Notes: generated by a model not told the origin, from the sequence alone. 64,000 nucleotides of DNA from Nesterenkonia sp. Act20 (GCF_019173455.1 NZ_JADPQH010000002.1:449490-513489), one strand, 5' to 3'. Shown: positions 42,471 through 52,563, numbered from the stretch's first letter. Numbers and translations are program-made.

Positions 42471-44345
42471 TCAGCGCCGCCGGCCCTTGGTGCGTTCATT
42501 GGATTGCAGCCGCTTGGTCAGCGGGCGCATCAGGACATCGCCCAGTACGATCCCGGCGGCGATCGCCATGATGATGATCAGCGCGTCGAAGATCTCGTAG
42601 AGCCCCGCGGTCCGGTTCACCGAGGACTGGCTGATCGCGATCTGGTACATCCCGCGAAAGACGATGAGCCCGGGAAGCATGAACATCATCGCGGGGACCG
42701 CCACCACCAGCTGTGGGGCGCGCAGCCGCAGCGCGACCACCCGGGCCAGCGCACCGACCACGGTGGCTCCCAGAATGGGGGTGAACCACCCGCCGAAGCC
42801 CATCATCTCGCCCGCATAGACCCCGCCGAATCCCAGCGCGGCGACCATGCCGGTGGGCAGCAGCAGACGGTAAGGGGACTGCTGCACCACCGCGGCCGTG
42901 ATCGCAGTCAGGAACACCAGGGCGATGAGGACGCCGGGGTGGTAGATCCGCATGATCTCCCGAGTGACATCGAGCTCCGGGGCGCCGGCCCGGCCGGTGA
43001 GCACGACACCGACCATGATCCCGGCGGTCAGCCCGGAGAACGCGACCAGCGAGGAGACCAGACGGCCGGCCGCGGTGATCGGGAAGGCATTGATCGCATC
43101 TTGGATGGCCGAGACGATCCGCACGCTGGGCAGCAGGATCATCAGTCCACCGGCGACCACCATGGAGGTGGAGATCGGGGCGCCCAGGGTCAGCGCGCAC
43201 AGCGCGACGGCGGTGACCAGGAAGCCACCGACGGCGAGGGTGAAGATCTCTGGGACGCGCCAGATGGTGAGCTGGCGGGTCACGGCGAGGACGAGCAGGG
43301 TGGCGATGAAACCGAAGGAGGCGTCCAGCAGCGGCGCACCGGTGTAGCTGGCGAAGAGCCCCGCGAAGAGCGCTCCTGCGAAGGCCACCACCCAGCGCGG
43401 ATACGGTTTGGGGTCCCGCAGGATGTCCTGCAGGGTCTCTTCGGCCTCGGCGCGGGTGATGCGTCCGAACGCGATGTCGGTCACCAGGGTGTGCACCTCA
43501 GAGAGCGCACGGAAGTTCGCCGACCAGGAGCGCACCACGCGCACCCGCGAGTAGGGGATCTTCCCGGGAGGCGACCAGTTGAGGATGATGGACTGGTTGG
43601 TGATGTCCACGTCGGTGTTCTTCATCCCGAAGGCCGAGGTCACGGCGAGGATGGAGGTCTCCACTTCCAGCGCTCCGGCGCCATACCGGAACAGCGCCTC
43701 TCCGAGGTCCAGGACCAGGTTGATCGTGACGAGCTCATCGGCTTCCCCCGGTTCCTGGGCCTGGTGCGGGTTCTCGAAGGGAGTGCCGGAGAGCCAGTCC
43801 AGCGTCGACATCTGGCCCGTGGCCTGCGAGACGGGACGGATCAGCTTCTGCGCCAGCAGTCGAACAGACCCTCGGGTCGAGTCACCGCCACCGACGGCGG
43901 GCTGCTCGGGCAACGGGTGACGCGACGGTTCGCCGCTGTGCCGTTTGGTCGACCAGTCCTCAGTCGTGGCGTCGGGCGGAAAATATGTGGCGGTGGGAAA
44001 GAGCGGCGGCTCGCTGGCATCCTCAAAACGATAGGTCTCCGGCGGATCCGTTGACGCAGACTCGACCTCAGCATCCGGCCAGTCGTGCTGCGTCTCCTCC
44101 GCCGCAGACTGGTTCCAGGAGTCGATGACGTGCTGGGTCAGGGTCCTGGCGAAGCCCACCTCCTCCTCAGAATCCTCCGCGGGGCGGACGACCGGCAGGA
44201 GTATAGCCTCCTGGTCCTCGGGGTGGATCCGAGGATCTATCGCTGCTGCGGCGTGATCGGTCTCCTCCGCCGAGGGCTGGTGCGCGCCATCGTGACCCGA
44301 CGGTGCGATTTCAGTCTCAGACTGGCGTGAATCCTGGGGCAGCAT
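42471..44345 (-). CDS. Threonine/serine exporter, ThrE type
   Basis: 624 residues, ATG at 44345 after GGAGG. About 175 N-terminal residues are charged and Pro-rich (cytosolic), then the ThrE domain (LDLGEALFRYGAGALEVETSI, DVDITNQSIILNW) and the downstream ThrE_2 domain with ten or so membrane helices. In Corynebacterium ThrE exports threonine and serine by proton antiport. The N-terminal tail is longer than in most relatives. Single gene. Confidence 0.9.
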   Translation of the reverse strand: MLPQDSRQSETEIAPSGHDGAHQPSAEETDHAAAAIDPRIHPEDQEAILLPVVRPAEDSEEEVGFARTLTQHVIDSWNQSAAEETQHDWPDAEVESASTDPPETYRFEDASEPPLFPTATYFPPDATTEDWSTKRHSGEPSRHPLPEQPAVGGGDSTRGSVRLLAQKLIRPVSQATGQMSTLDWLSGTPFENPHQAQEPGEADELVTINLVLDLGEALFRYGAGALEVETSILAVTSAFGMKNTDVDITNQSIILNWSPPGKIPYSRVRVVRSWSANFRALSEVHTLVTDIAFGRITRAEAEETLQDILRDPKPYPRWVVAFAGALFAGLFASYTGAPLLDASFGFIATLLVLAVTRQLTIWRVPEIFTLAVGGFLVTAVALCALTLGAPISTSMVVAGGLMILLPSVRIVSAIQDAINAFPITAAGRLVSSLVAFSGLTAGIMVGVVLTGRAGAPELDVTREIMRIYHPGVLIALVFLTAITAAVVQQSPYRLLLPTGMVAALGFGGVYAGEMMGFGGWFTPILGATVVGALARVVALRLRAPQLVVAVPAMMFMLPGLIVFRGMYQIAISQSSVNRTAGLYEIFDALIIIMAIAAGIVLGDVLMRPLTKRLQSNERTKGRRR

Positions 44346-44667
44346 AGGGCCTCCGCGATATGGAGAATCTGGGAAGAACCGACGGGCGCGAGAGTGCCCA
44401 GTCGGCCGATGTAACAGTGGCGACCCAAAAGCGTGAAATGGGGCATCGCTGATGAATGCCCCACAAGAAGAACCCCGATCTTGCTCACAATTCTGTCACG
44501 AGCGAAGTCTCCGCAGGAAGAGCTGATCGAGCTGGCCGGGGCGTGTCTCTGCGCACCATGCGTCAGGAGAAGTCCGTATGCTTGATCCCGATGTTCTGGC
44601 ACCCGCCTGCGCATACTCCGCGACGGGCCCTGGGCTCGGTTCGCCCAGCCAAGGACACGTGACACCC
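44346..44667. other. 322-base divergent intergenic region with a hairpin
   Basis: Between the divergent ThrE and BCCT genes. TGGGGCAT/ATGCCCCA at 44439-44463 (8-bp stem, 9-base loop) stands in the BCCT leader. No tRNA or known riboswitch motif was recognised. BCCT start signals at 44651-44655 (AAGGA). Confidence 0.45.
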
Positions 44668-46245
44668 ATGAGCAGGCAAGACCAGGGACCCGCAACAGCC
44701 CCGAGCAGCACCACCGTTGAGCAGAAGCCGAGCCTCGATCGCCCGGGGGCGGTCTTCTGCATCTCGGTCGCTGCTCTGTTGAGCTTCGTCGCGTGGGCGA
44801 CGTTCGCCCCGGGCAGCCTCACCACAGTGATGACCGCGGCGTCGAACTGGTCTTCGCAGAACATCGGCTGGGCCTACCTGGTGGTCACCGCAGGCTGCAT
44901 CGTGCTGATGGTCTATCTCGGCCTGAGCCGGTTCGGCAAGATCCGACTGGGCGCCGATGACGATCGCCCCGAGTTCAGCAACGTGTCCTGGATCGCCATG
45001 ATCTGCGGCACCGTGATGGGGATCGGGCTCATCAGCTACGGTGCGGCCGAACCTATGACCCACTTCATGGTGCCGCCGCACGGACTCGCAGAGCCCGAGA
45101 CGATGGATGCCGCCGTCACGGCGATGCAGTTCTCCTACTTCAACTGGGGGCCCAACGCCTGGGCGCTGTTCGGGGTCTTCGGCCTGGCCATCGCCTACTC
45201 CACCCATAGGCGCGGCAACACCGGACTGGTCTCCCCGATGCTGCGCCCGGTGCTGGGCCGGAGCATGGACGGATGGGCCGGACAGCTCATCGACATCTTC
45301 ACCATCATCGCGACCCTGTTCGGCACCACCACTTCGTTGGGGCTGGGAGCGGCGCAGATCGCCGAAGGGGTCAACAGCCTCACCGGACTCCCCTCGGACC
45401 TGGTCGTCCAGGTCATCATCATCGCGGTGATCACGGTGATCTTCACGCTCTCGGCCATGTCGGGCGTGAGCCGGGGCATCAAATGGATCAGCAAGGTCAC
45501 CATGCTCGCGGCCGCCGCGCTGGGCGTCTATGTGCTGCTCATCGGACCCACCAGCTTCATCAGCAATCTCTATTTCCGGTCGATGGGTCAGTTCATCGCG
45601 GAGTTCCCGATGGTCGCGCTGCTGACCCCGGGGATCCCGGAGGACCTGCAATGGATGCAGTGGTGGACCTACTTCATGATGGCCTGGTGGTTGAGCTGGG
45701 GCGCCTTCGTCGGAATCTTCCTGGCGAAGATCTCCAAGGGCCGCACCATCCGAGGATTCGTGCTGGCAGTGCTGGGCGTTCCGACCCTGGTCTTCAGTCT
45801 CTGGTTCACGATCTTCGGGGGCTCCGCGATCCACCTGGACATGGTCGGCGGGACCGACATCGGCGAAGCCACGCTCAACGACACCAACGTGACGTTCTTC
45901 GCCCTGCTCGGCGAACTGCCGCTGACCGCGATCACCTCCGTGCTCACCGTGATCATGGTGATCCTCTTCTTCGTCTCCAGCGCTGACTCCAACACCTTCG
46001 TGCTCAGCGTGCTCTCCTCCCACGGTTCCATGTACCCGGCCCGCCCGATGCTGGGCCTGTGGGGCCTGCTCACCGGCCTGTGCGCCATCGTGCTGCTGAT
46101 CGCCGGCGGGCTGCAGGCTCTGCAGCAGACCGCGCTGCTCTCCGCTGTCCCGTTCACGGTCATCGTCACACTGTTGGGCATCTCCTTGGTCAAGGAGCTT
46201 CGCCGCGACGCCCGGCCGCTCTTGCGCAAGAATGGGCCACTATGA
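44668..46245 (+). CDS. BCCT family transporter (betaine/choline/carnitine type)
   Basis: 525 residues, 12 transmembrane helices. [14 protein letters not shown] and the central [11 protein letters not shown] helix are typical of BCCT carriers; the usual Trp-rich binding motif is weakly conserved. The ATG at 44668 lies twelve bases after AAGGA; GTG at 44659 is the alternative start. Its stop overlaps the ureohydrolase ATG (ATGA). Most family members move quaternary ammonium compounds with sodium or protons, but coupling to the ureohydrolase gene suggests a guanidino or amidino compound as substrate; that is inference. Confidence 0.85.
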   Translation: MSRQDQGPATAPSSTTVEQKPSLDRPGAVFCISVAALLSFVAWATFAPGSLTTVMTAASNWSSQNIGWAYLVVTAGCIVLMVYLGLSRFGKIRLGADDDRPEFSNVSWIAMICGTVMGIGLISYGAAEPMTHFMVPPHGLAEPETMDAAVTAMQFSYFNWGPNAWALFGVFGLAIAYSTHRRGNTGLVSPMLRPVLGRSMDGWAGQLIDIFTIIATLFGTTTSLGLGAAQIAEGVNSLTGLPSDLVVQVIIIAVITVIFTLSAMSGVSRGIKWISKVTMLAAAALGVYVLLIGPTSFISNLYFRSMGQFIAEFPMVALLTPGIPEDLQWMQWWTYFMMAWWLSWGAFVGIFLAKISKGRTIRGFVLAVLGVPTLVFSLWFTIFGGSAIHLDMVGGTDIGEATLNDTNVTFFALLGELPLTAITSVLTVIMVILFFVSSADSNTFVLSVLSSHGSMYPARPMLGLWGLLTGLCAIVLLIAGGLQALQQTALLSAVPFTVIVTLLGISLVKELRRDARPLLRKNGPL

Positions 46246-47222
46246 GCACCCACGACGCCTCCACCGATCGCCCCACCTCACCGGTGGGACCGCGCGACAG
46301 CTCCCGGACCCCTCGCTTCGCCGGGCCGGCGAGCTTCGCACTGCTTCCGCTGCTCGAGACGGTGGGCACAGCCGACATCGCAGTGGCCGGGGTGCCCTTC
46401 GACTCCGGGGTGAGCTATCGGCCCGGCGCCCGCTTCGGCCCCGCGCACGTGCGGGAGTCCTCGCGACTGCTGCGTCCCTACAACCCCGCCCAGGACATCG
46501 CGCCCTTCGCGGTCCAGCAGGTGGCCGACGCCGGGGACATCGTGGCCAATCCCTTTGACCTGGACGAGGCGATGGAGCAGGTGTATCAAGGCGCCGCGGA
46601 ATTGCTCACGCGCGCGCCCAGGCTGGCGGTGATCGGTGGGGACCACACGATCGCCTACCCGCTGCTGCGCGCCGCGGCCGAGAAGCATGGCCCCGTGGCG
46701 GTCCTGCACGCCGACGCCCACCTGGACACGTGGGACACCTACTTCGGCGCCCCGCTGACCCATGGAACCCCGTTCCGGCGCGCCTCCGAGGACGGGTTCA
46801 TCGACCTCACCGCGAGCGCCCACCTGGGGATCCGCGGTCCGCTCTACGGCAAGGGCGACCTCGACGATGACGCTCGGCTCGGTTTCCAGATCACCACCAC
46901 CGAGTTCATCGAGGAACACGGGGTCTCCGCAGCGATCTCCCGGATGAAGCAGCGCCTGGCCGGCAAGCCGGTGTACATCTCAGTGGACATCGACGTGCTC
47001 GACCCCGCCCACGCCCCCGGCACGGGCACACCCGAGGCCGGTGGCCTGACGAGCCGCGAGCTGCTGCGGATCATCCGCGCGATGAGCGACCAGAACATCG
47101 TCGGGGTCGACGTCGTCGAGGTCGCACCGGCCTATGACCACGCGCAGCTCACGGGCATCGCCGCGGCCCACGTGCTCTACGAGCTCCTCTCGGCCATGGG
47201 TGCAGGACCGGCTTCAGGCTGA
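46242..47222 (+). CDS. Ureohydrolase (agmatinase/guanidinobutyrase type)
   Basis: 326 residues. Binuclear Mn ligands: His135 in GGDHTIAYP, Asp158-His160-Asp162 in [10 protein letters not shown], and the Asp pair in [10 protein letters not shown]. Belongs to the agmatinase-like branch; also could be guanidinobutyrase, guanidinopropionase or proclavaminate amidinohydrolase. Hydrolyses a guanidino compound to urea. Its start overlaps the BCCT stop, so it is coupled to that transporter. It ends seven bases before the convergent PEP carboxykinase. Confidence 0.9.
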   Translation: MSTHDASTDRPTSPVGPRDSSRTPRFAGPASFALLPLLETVGTADIAVAGVPFDSGVSYRPGARFGPAHVRESSRLLRPYNPAQDIAPFAVQQVADAGDIVANPFDLDEAMEQVYQGAAELLTRAPRLAVIGGDHTIAYPLLRAAAEKHGPVAVLHADAHLDTWDTYFGAPLTHGTPFRRASEDGFIDLTASAHLGIRGPLYGKGDLDDDARLGFQITTTEFIEEHGVSAAISRMKQRLAGKPVYISVDIDVLDPAHAPGTGTPEAGGLTSRELLRIIRAMSDQNIVGVDVVEVAPAYDHAQLTGIAAAHVLYELLSAMGAGPASG

Positions 47223-47229
47223 GACCCGC

Positions 47230-49104
47230 TCAGGACTGCAGACGACGGCGCAGCTCCTCGGTCTCGGCGGCGATGGACCTGGGCAGGGAATCGCCGAACT
47301 CGGCGAACCACTCGTCGATCCCCTCCAATTCGGTGAGCCACTCATCCCGGTAGACCGTGATCGAATCCTCGAGCTGCTCGGGGGTGATCTCCAGACCCGT
47401 GAGGTCCAGCCCGTCCATCCTGGGTGTGAAGCCGATGGGAGTCTCGACCGCGGCGCCGCCACCCTCCAGCCGTTCGGTGACCCATTTGAGCACCCGGGAG
47501 TTCTCCGCGAATCCCGGCCAGGCGATCTTGCCGTCTCGGCCCTTGCGGAACCAGTTCACCAGGAAGATCTCCGGCAGCTTCTCCGGATCGGCCTGACCGG
47601 AGACCTCCACCCAATGCTTGAGGTAGTCGCCGGCGTCGTACCCGATGAACGGAAGCATGGCCATCGGGTCCCGGCGCACAGTACCCACCTCCCCCTCGGC
47701 GGCCGCGGTGGTCTCGGAGGAGAGCGTGGCGCCGAAGAAGATGCCGTGGTTCCAGTCGCGCGCCTGAGTGACCAGCGGGACGGTGGTCTTGCGTCGGCCG
47801 CCGAAGAGGATCGCATCAAGCTTCACGCCGTTGGGCTCGAAGTACTCCTCGGCGAGCATGTCGGTCTGATCGATCGGAGTGCAGAAGCGCGCGTTCGGAT
47901 GAGCCGCCGGCAGATCCGTCTCCGGGGTCCAGTCCTCCCCGCGCCAATCCGTCAGGTGCGCGGGAGGATCCTCGGTCATGCCTTCCCACCACACTCCCCC
48001 GTCGTCGGTGAGAGCACAGTTGGTGAAGACCGAGTTGCCCTTCGCGATCGCTCGCATGGCGTTGGCGTTGGTGTGCCACCCAGTGCCCGGGGCGACGCCG
48101 AAGTAACCCGATTCGGGGTTCACCACGCGGAGCTCTCCCCCGTGCCCCGGTCGGATCCAGGTGATGTCATCGCCCAGAGTCTCGGCCTTCCACCCCTCGA
48201 GGGTGGGGTCGATGAGCGCGAGGTTGGTCTTCCCGCAGGCTGAAGGGAAGGCGCCGGCGATGAAGTAGCTGCGATTCGCCGGACTGGTGAGCTTCAGAAT
48301 GAGCATGTGCTCGGCGAGCCAGCCCTCATCCCTGGCCATCACCGAGGCGATGCGCAGCGCGTAGCACTTCTTGCCCAGCAGAGCGTTGCCGCCGTAGCCG
48401 GAGCCGTAGGACCAGATCTCCCGGCTCTCCGGGAAGTGCACGATGTACTTCTCCTCATTGCAGGGCCACGGAACATCGCGCTGACCGGGTTCCAGCGGCG
48501 CGCCCACCGAGTGCACGGCGGGCACGAAGAATGCATCGAGCTCCTCGATCTTGCGGAGCACTTCGGTGCCGATCCGAGCCATGATGCGCATGCTGGTCAC
48601 CACGTAGGCGGAATCGGTGATCTCCACTCCGAACTTGGGGTCCTCCGCGTCGAGGTGACCCATCACGAAGGGAATCACGTACATCGTGCGGCCCCGCATG
48701 GCACCGGCAAAGATCCCCTGGAGCTTTTCGCGCATCTCCGCGGGGTCGACCCAGTTGTTGGTGAACCCGGCGTCGCGCTCCTTCTCGGAACAGATGAACG
48801 TGCGTGATTCCACGCGTGCCACATCGGCCGGATCGGAGAATGCCGCGAAGGAGTTCGGGAAGTCGGGGCTGGTCAGGCGGGTGAACGTGCCGGCTTCCAC
48901 CAGTTGATCGGTGAGTCTGCGATGTTCTTCTTCGGAGCCGTCCACCCAGTGGATGCTCTCGGGCTGGGCTAGAGCTGCGATCTCCTCGACGAAGGTCAGC
49001 AGCGGGGTATGTGTCGTGGGGGCATCAGCCGTGTTCCCAGGACCTGTCGTCCTGGAATTCGTGGTCTGATTCGCACCGGGCGCCGTTGCAACGGTGTTGA
49101 CCAT
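47230..49104 (-). CDS. pckG: Phosphoenolpyruvate carboxykinase (GTP)
   Basis: 624 residues from ATG 49104 after GGAGGGAAAC; an upstream open frame lacks homology. Kinase motif [15 protein letters not shown] with the reactive Cys, PEPCK-specific [16 protein letters not shown] and the metal-binding [11 protein letters not shown]. Interconverts oxaloacetate and PEP, the entry to gluconeogenesis. Untranslated leader has a CCTGGT/ACCAGG hairpin at 49144-49162. No local operon. Confidence 0.95.
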   Translation of the reverse strand: MVNTVATAPGANQTTNSRTTGPGNTADAPTTHTPLLTFVEEIAALAQPESIHWVDGSEEEHRRLTDQLVEAGTFTRLTSPDFPNSFAAFSDPADVARVESRTFICSEKERDAGFTNNWVDPAEMREKLQGIFAGAMRGRTMYVIPFVMGHLDAEDPKFGVEITDSAYVVTSMRIMARIGTEVLRKIEELDAFFVPAVHSVGAPLEPGQRDVPWPCNEEKYIVHFPESREIWSYGSGYGGNALLGKKCYALRIASVMARDEGWLAEHMLILKLTSPANRSYFIAGAFPSACGKTNLALIDPTLEGWKAETLGDDITWIRPGHGGELRVVNPESGYFGVAPGTGWHTNANAMRAIAKGNSVFTNCALTDDGGVWWEGMTEDPPAHLTDWRGEDWTPETDLPAAHPNARFCTPIDQTDMLAEEYFEPNGVKLDAILFGGRRKTTVPLVTQARDWNHGIFFGATLSSETTAAAEGEVGTVRRDPMAMLPFIGYDAGDYLKHWVEVSGQADPEKLPEIFLVNWFRKGRDGKIAWPGFAENSRVLKWVTERLEGGGAAVETPIGFTPRMDGLDLTGLEITPEQLEDSITVYRDEWLTELEGIDEWFAEFGDSLPRSIAAETEELRRRLQS

Positions 49105-49340
49105 TGTTTCCCTCCATTGGGTACAGGTTCGTACTGACCCCCTCCTGGTTGGCGAGACCAGGACCCAAGGACTGGAACCTGTGTGAGCGTTCCGGGTGCG
49201 CACAACACTGTGCGACACGCATCCCTGCATCCCCGTCAACACCGATGGGGACCAGCTGCACTCCACTGTAGCGTTCCCAGATGACGGGGCTGTAAAACAC
49301 GACGACGCTGGGTTCCACCAAAACTTCGCGTGGAGCTGAT
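49105..49340. other. PEPCK upstream region
   Basis: About 236 bases with one small hairpin (49144-49162) on the PEPCK leader side and no further gene; the tRNA-Arg promoter follows on the other strand. Confidence 0.4.
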
Positions 49341-49369
49341 TTGTCGGCCCCTGAGGTGCCGTGTATAGT
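49341..49369 (+). promoter_or_regulatory. Promoter of tRNA-Arg(ACG)
   Basis: TTGTCG (-35) and TATAGT (-10) separated by exactly 17 bases, 46 bases before the tRNA. Confidence 0.75.
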
Positions 49370-49415
49370 CTTCTAGGTCGAGATCGCCGAGCGGTCGAAG
49401 ACGAAAAGTGAAGAT

Positions 49416-49489
<74 letters not shown>

Positions 49490-49496
49490 CCGAAGA

Positions 49497-49548
49497 ACAC
49501 AGCAAAGCGCCCTTCTGATCTGCAGATCAGGAGGGCGCTTTGCTGTGT
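49497..49548. terminator. Long bidirectional hairpin terminator
   Basis: ACACAGCAAAGCGCCC with a complementary arm ending in GGGCGCTTTGCTGTGT forms a 25-bp stem with one G-T pair and a two-base loop, between tRNA-Arg and the convergent universal-stress gene. No T-run. Confidence 0.8.
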
Positions 49549-49563
49549 GCGCCAAGGAGGGCC

Positions 49564-50619
49564 TCAGTGCTTGCGCGGCTTGTGTGTAGGGATCACCAGC
49601 ACCGGACAGACGGCCCGGCTCAACACGGCTTGACTCACCGAACCCAGCAGGAGTCCGGCGAAACCTCCATGGCCCCGGGTACCGATCACCAGCAGCGTTG
49701 CGGTGCGGGAGGCCTCGGAGAGAACCCCCGCGGGGGATCCGTCGAAGAACTGCCAGCGCACGGCCACCGTCGGAGACTTCGCCGCCACCTCTTGGGTCAT
49801 CGCCTCCAGGTGATCTGTGTAGCGGCGGCGCAGGTTCGGCAGTTCGAGGTTGTGCTCCACGGTATTGGGATACCAGTGACCCTGAGCGTTCAGCGGCGCC
49901 GCAGAGACCAGGGTCAGGGGACTCTTGGTCAGGGTCGCGGCGTCGGCCGCCAGGTGCACGACGTCGGCGGCGCGATCACCGACATCCACGCCGACGACGA
50001 TCTCGGAATCGAAGTTCAGCTCGTCGGTCACATTGGCGAAGGACCGTCGTGAGTGCTCCCGGGAGACCGACTCCTCCATGAGCTCCACCGGCTCCTCATC
50101 CGCACCCTCCCCGCCGGGACGTTCCTGCTGAGGCGCCATGAGTTCGGATGGCGCACCGGCTTCCCATCGTTCCGGGACGACCAGGGTCGGGCAGTGGGCG
50201 TGGGCGACCAACTTGTTCGAAACGCTGCCCAGAAACCGTCCGGCAAACCGATTGCGGCCGCGCTTGCCGACCACGGCCACGCGAGCTTCGCGGCTCTCGT
50301 CGATCAAGGTACCGCCGGGATCTCCCTCGGCGGTGCGGGAGCTGACCTCGACCCCAGCCTCCGCGGCGCGGGCGAAGTACCTGTCGAGGATCTCCTGGAC
50401 CGTGCCAGCGGCTTCACTGCGATAACGGTCCAATTGTCTGACGTAGTAGTCATCGGTCACCACCGGTCGAACGAAGGTGCCGACGAGACGCAGCGGCCAC
50501 TGACGCTGCTTCGCGATCATCAGTCCCACTGTGAAGGCGCGCTCGCTGCCCGCCGACCCGTCAATGCCGACCAGCACGCCTGGGACGCGACCGCTGTCGG
50601 TTTCATGATGGTGAGCCAT
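49564..50619 (-). CDS. Tandem universal stress protein (two UspA domains)
   Basis: 351 residues: two consecutive Usp domains (residues about 12-165 and 190-345), each with the G-x2-G-x9-G(S/T) ATP-binding loop: GKRGRNRFAGRFLGS and GTRGHGGFAGLLLGS. Such double-domain Usp proteins bind ATP and help in stress or dormancy. Cytosolic. Confidence 0.93.
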   Translation of the reverse strand: MAHHHETDSGRVPGVLVGIDGSAGSERAFTVGLMIAKQRQWPLRLVGTFVRPVVTDDYYVRQLDRYRSEAAGTVQEILDRYFARAAEAGVEVSSRTAEGDPGGTLIDESREARVAVVGKRGRNRFAGRFLGSVSNKLVAHAHCPTLVVPERWEAGAPSELMAPQQERPGGEGADEEPVELMEESVSREHSRRSFANVTDELNFDSEIVVGVDVGDRAADVVHLAADAATLTKSPLTLVSAAPLNAQGHWYPNTVEHNLELPNLRRRYTDHLEAMTQEVAAKSPTVAVRWQFFDGSPAGVLSEASRTATLLVIGTRGHGGFAGLLLGSVSQAVLSRAVCPVLVIPTHKPRKH

Positions 50620-50673
50620 ATCACAATATTACGCCCGTTGGTGACGGCTCGACAGAGTGCCGGGATGCCCTCT

Positions 50674-51255
50674 TCAGTGACTGGTGTGCGCCGCAATGGC
50701 CGCTGCCGCGAGCCTGCGACCACTGTCCACGGGCGCCGCCGGGTACTTGCGAAGGTAGCTGGCCAACGTGCCGCTGTATGCCAGAGCCACCTCTTCCGCC
50801 AGCGCCTGGGCATTCGCACCGGCAATCGGACCAGAGAGGTGCAGCAGACGCGAACTCAGCAGAGCTGTATGCGCCTCGAGCACCGCGCGCACCGCCGCCG
50901 GGCCCCGGTGCAATTCGTCCGCCGCCCCCAGAAACGCACACCACCCCTCGGGGTGACATGCGTCTTCACGGTAAGCCGCAACCGCGTCGAAGATCGCCAG
51001 CAGCCGAGCCTCGTCGGTGCCCGCGTCCACGACACATCGGTCCCAGACCACGCGCCAGTCTTCGAGGCGCACACGCAGGATCTCGGCGACCAGTCCATCC
51101 TTGCTGCCGAAGTGCGTGTAGAGCGTGGAGGCGGAGACCTCCGCGACGCGGAGCAGCTCGTCCACGGGAGTGGCCCTGATGCCGCGTTCGAACAGCACGC
51201 GATCTGCGGCCTCCAAGAGACGAGTCCGTGCAGGAGGCCTACTGACTGAAGTCAT
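50674..51255 (-). CDS. TetR/AcrR family regulator
   Basis: 193 residues. N-terminal helix-turn-helix TRLLEAADRVLFERG and PVDELLRVAEVSASTLYTHFGSKDGL; C-terminal part of the TetR_C type. Start ATG 51255 is leaderless (TACACT six bases upstream). Divergent from an MFS gene, with two short palindromes between them, so it probably represses that transporter. Confidence 0.9.
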   Translation of the reverse strand: MTSVSRPPARTRLLEAADRVLFERGIRATPVDELLRVAEVSASTLYTHFGSKDGLVAEILRVRLEDWRVVWDRCVVDAGTDEARLLAIFDAVAAYREDACHPEGWCAFLGAADELHRGPAAVRAVLEAHTALLSSRLLHLSGPIAGANAQALAEEVALAYSGTLASYLRKYPAAPVDSGRRLAAAAIAAHTSH

Positions 51256-51261
51256 CGCCCC

Positions 51262-51267
51262 AGTGTA
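51262..51267 (-). promoter_or_regulatory. -10 element of leaderless tetR gene
   Basis: TACACT on the minus strand, six bases before the ATG at 51255. Confidence 0.65.
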
Positions 51268-51282
51268 GGACTTCGATCGACG

Positions 51283-51292
51283 TAAACGTTTA
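51283..51292. promoter_or_regulatory. Palindrome TAAACGTTTA, candidate TetR operator
   Basis: Exact 10-bp palindrome over the -35 zone of the leaderless tetR gene. A related GAACGTTC palindrome is 27 bases further. Confidence 0.6.
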
Positions 51293-51309
51293 TTCTGGTG
51301 TAGCGTAAC

Positions 51310-51317
51310 GAACGTTC
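51310..51317. promoter_or_regulatory. Palindrome GAACGTTC, candidate second operator site
   Basis: Shares the AACGTT core with TAAACGTTTA and stands between it and the MFS gene. Confidence 0.45.
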
Positions 51318-51345
51318 TGTTTCTCGTAGACGGTGAGTTTGTTTG

Positions 51346-52473
51346 ATGCGTCCCTATATCTTCAGCGCCATGGCGCTGATCGCCGCCACATACGGCTTGG
51401 CGAGATTCGGTTACGGCCTGTTTCTCCCGCGGTTCACCGAGACCTTCGAGATCGGGTCCGCGGCCTCGGGAGCCATCCAGGCGGGCAACTTCTTGGCGTT
51501 CTGCCTTGCTGCAGCGCTGGCGATCCGAATAGACATTCGTCCACGCCTGGTGGTCGTCTGCGCCGGCGCAACCGCCGCGGTCGGGGCCGCAGGCGTGGCA
51601 GCCTCACCAAACGTGGTGATCTTCGCCGCGAGCGTCGTACTCGCGGGGGCGGGCGCGGGCTTCGCGACCCCCGGCCTCGTCACCCTCACTGCGCGCAACG
51701 TTCCAGAGGACCGCCGCGAGAGGGCCCAGACGATCGTCAACGCCGGGACCGGTGCGGGCATCGTCGTCGCTGGGGCGCTGATGTTCCTGACCATGGGCCA
51801 ATGGCGCCTCGGCTGGGTCGCCATGGCCATTCTGATAACCCTTGTCACCGTGGCGACGCTGCTCAGCGACGATGCACGCGAGGAGATTCATGCGCGGGAG
51901 ACTGCATTGCAGCTCCGACGCAAAGTCCTGGCGCCCCTTGCCTGGCCTATCGTGGCGGCGATGCTGGCCGGGGCCTCCAGTGCCGCGATATGGACCTTTG
52001 GACGCGAGGTCATGGAGGAGGCCCGCCCCGGGGAAGAGTCATACTCCATCACTGCATGGATGGTCCTCGGAGCATTCGGGGTGCTGGGGGCCGCTGCCGG
52101 ACGCATGGCACAGAAATGGACCCCCGAGTTTGCCTGGAACCTGACGGTGGTGCTCATGGCACTGTCCGCCGTCCTCCTAGTGTCGGCACCGGCCATGATG
52201 CTCCCTGCGTATACCGCCGCTGGCCTCTTTGGGGCAACCTATACGGCGATCTGCGGAATCCTCATCATCTGGTCCTCCCGAATCATCCCCGATCGAGCTT
52301 CAGTAGGCACCGCAATCCTCTTCATCGCACTGGCGGTCGGCCAGGCAGTCGGCGCCGTGGTCCTGGGGATCCTCATGGACCCCACTGCCCCGTTCCTCGC
52401 GTTTGCCACCGCAGGTGCACTGGGGCTTCTGGCGGTGGGTCCGGCCCTGAAGACTGCAGCCTCATTCCGATGA
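51346..52473 (+). CDS. MFS transporter (YbfB/CynX-like), regulated by TetR
   Basis: 375 residues, 12 predicted transmembrane helices. ATG at 51346, TTG three bases upstream not preferred. The opening ALIAATYGLARFGYGLFLPRF motif with R-F-x-Y-G is typical of the YbfB/MFS_4-like branch. Substrate unknown. Divergent TetR gene and palindromes suggest induction by its substrate. Confidence 0.8.
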   Translation: MRPYIFSAMALIAATYGLARFGYGLFLPRFTETFEIGSAASGAIQAGNFLAFCLAAALAIRIDIRPRLVVVCAGATAAVGAAGVAASPNVVIFAASVVLAGAGAGFATPGLVTLTARNVPEDRRERAQTIVNAGTGAGIVVAGALMFLTMGQWRLGWVAMAILITLVTVATLLSDDAREEIHARETALQLRRKVLAPLAWPIVAAMLAGASSAAIWTFGREVMEEARPGEESYSITAWMVLGAFGVLGAAAGRMAQKWTPEFAWNLTVVLMALSAVLLVSAPAMMLPAYTAAGLFGATYTAICGILIIWSSRIIPDRASVGTAILFIALAVGQAVGAVVLGILMDPTAPFLAFATAGALGLLAVGPALKTAASFR

Positions 52474-52483
52474 TCCAGAACGG

Positions 52484-52512
52484 TTGCAAACACAGGTAAA
52501 CACAGATAAAGT
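52484..52512 (+). promoter_or_regulatory. Promoter of the fru operon
   Basis: TTGCAA (-35), 17 bases, TAAAGT (-10); both hexamers match four of six. Direct repeats AAACACAG lie in the spacer. Confidence 0.65.
52488..52505 (+). promoter_or_regulatory. Direct repeats AAACACAG, one helical turn apart
   Basis: AAACACAG at 52488 and again at 52498, with a third copy lacking the first A at 52524-52530. They overlay the promoter and are the best candidates for the FruR (DeoR-type) binding site. Confidence 0.6.
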
Positions 52513-52522
52513 ACGTGATAAC

Positions 52523-52538
52523 CAACACAGCCGTGTTG
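52523..52538. promoter_or_regulatory. Inverted repeat CAACAC-N4-GTGTTG in fru leader
   Basis: Lies just downstream of the -10 element; a site for FruR or another repressor. Confidence 0.5.
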
Positions 52539-52563
52539 TAGATCACGATCTGGGAGTCCACTG

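Noticed and set aside
42435-44054. 539-codon open frame antisense to the ThrE gene
   Set aside because: Asp/His/Gly-rich pseudo-repeats from the opposite strand of a membrane-protein gene; not a protein family.
44439-44463. Hairpin before the BCCT-ureohydrolase pair as a guanidine riboswitch
   Set aside because: The loop and stem do not fit guanidine-I, -II or -III motifs (no paired ACGR loops and no conserved core).
44563-46023. 486-codon open frame antisense to the BCCT gene
   Set aside because: Same effect as above, dominated by acidic and His residues.
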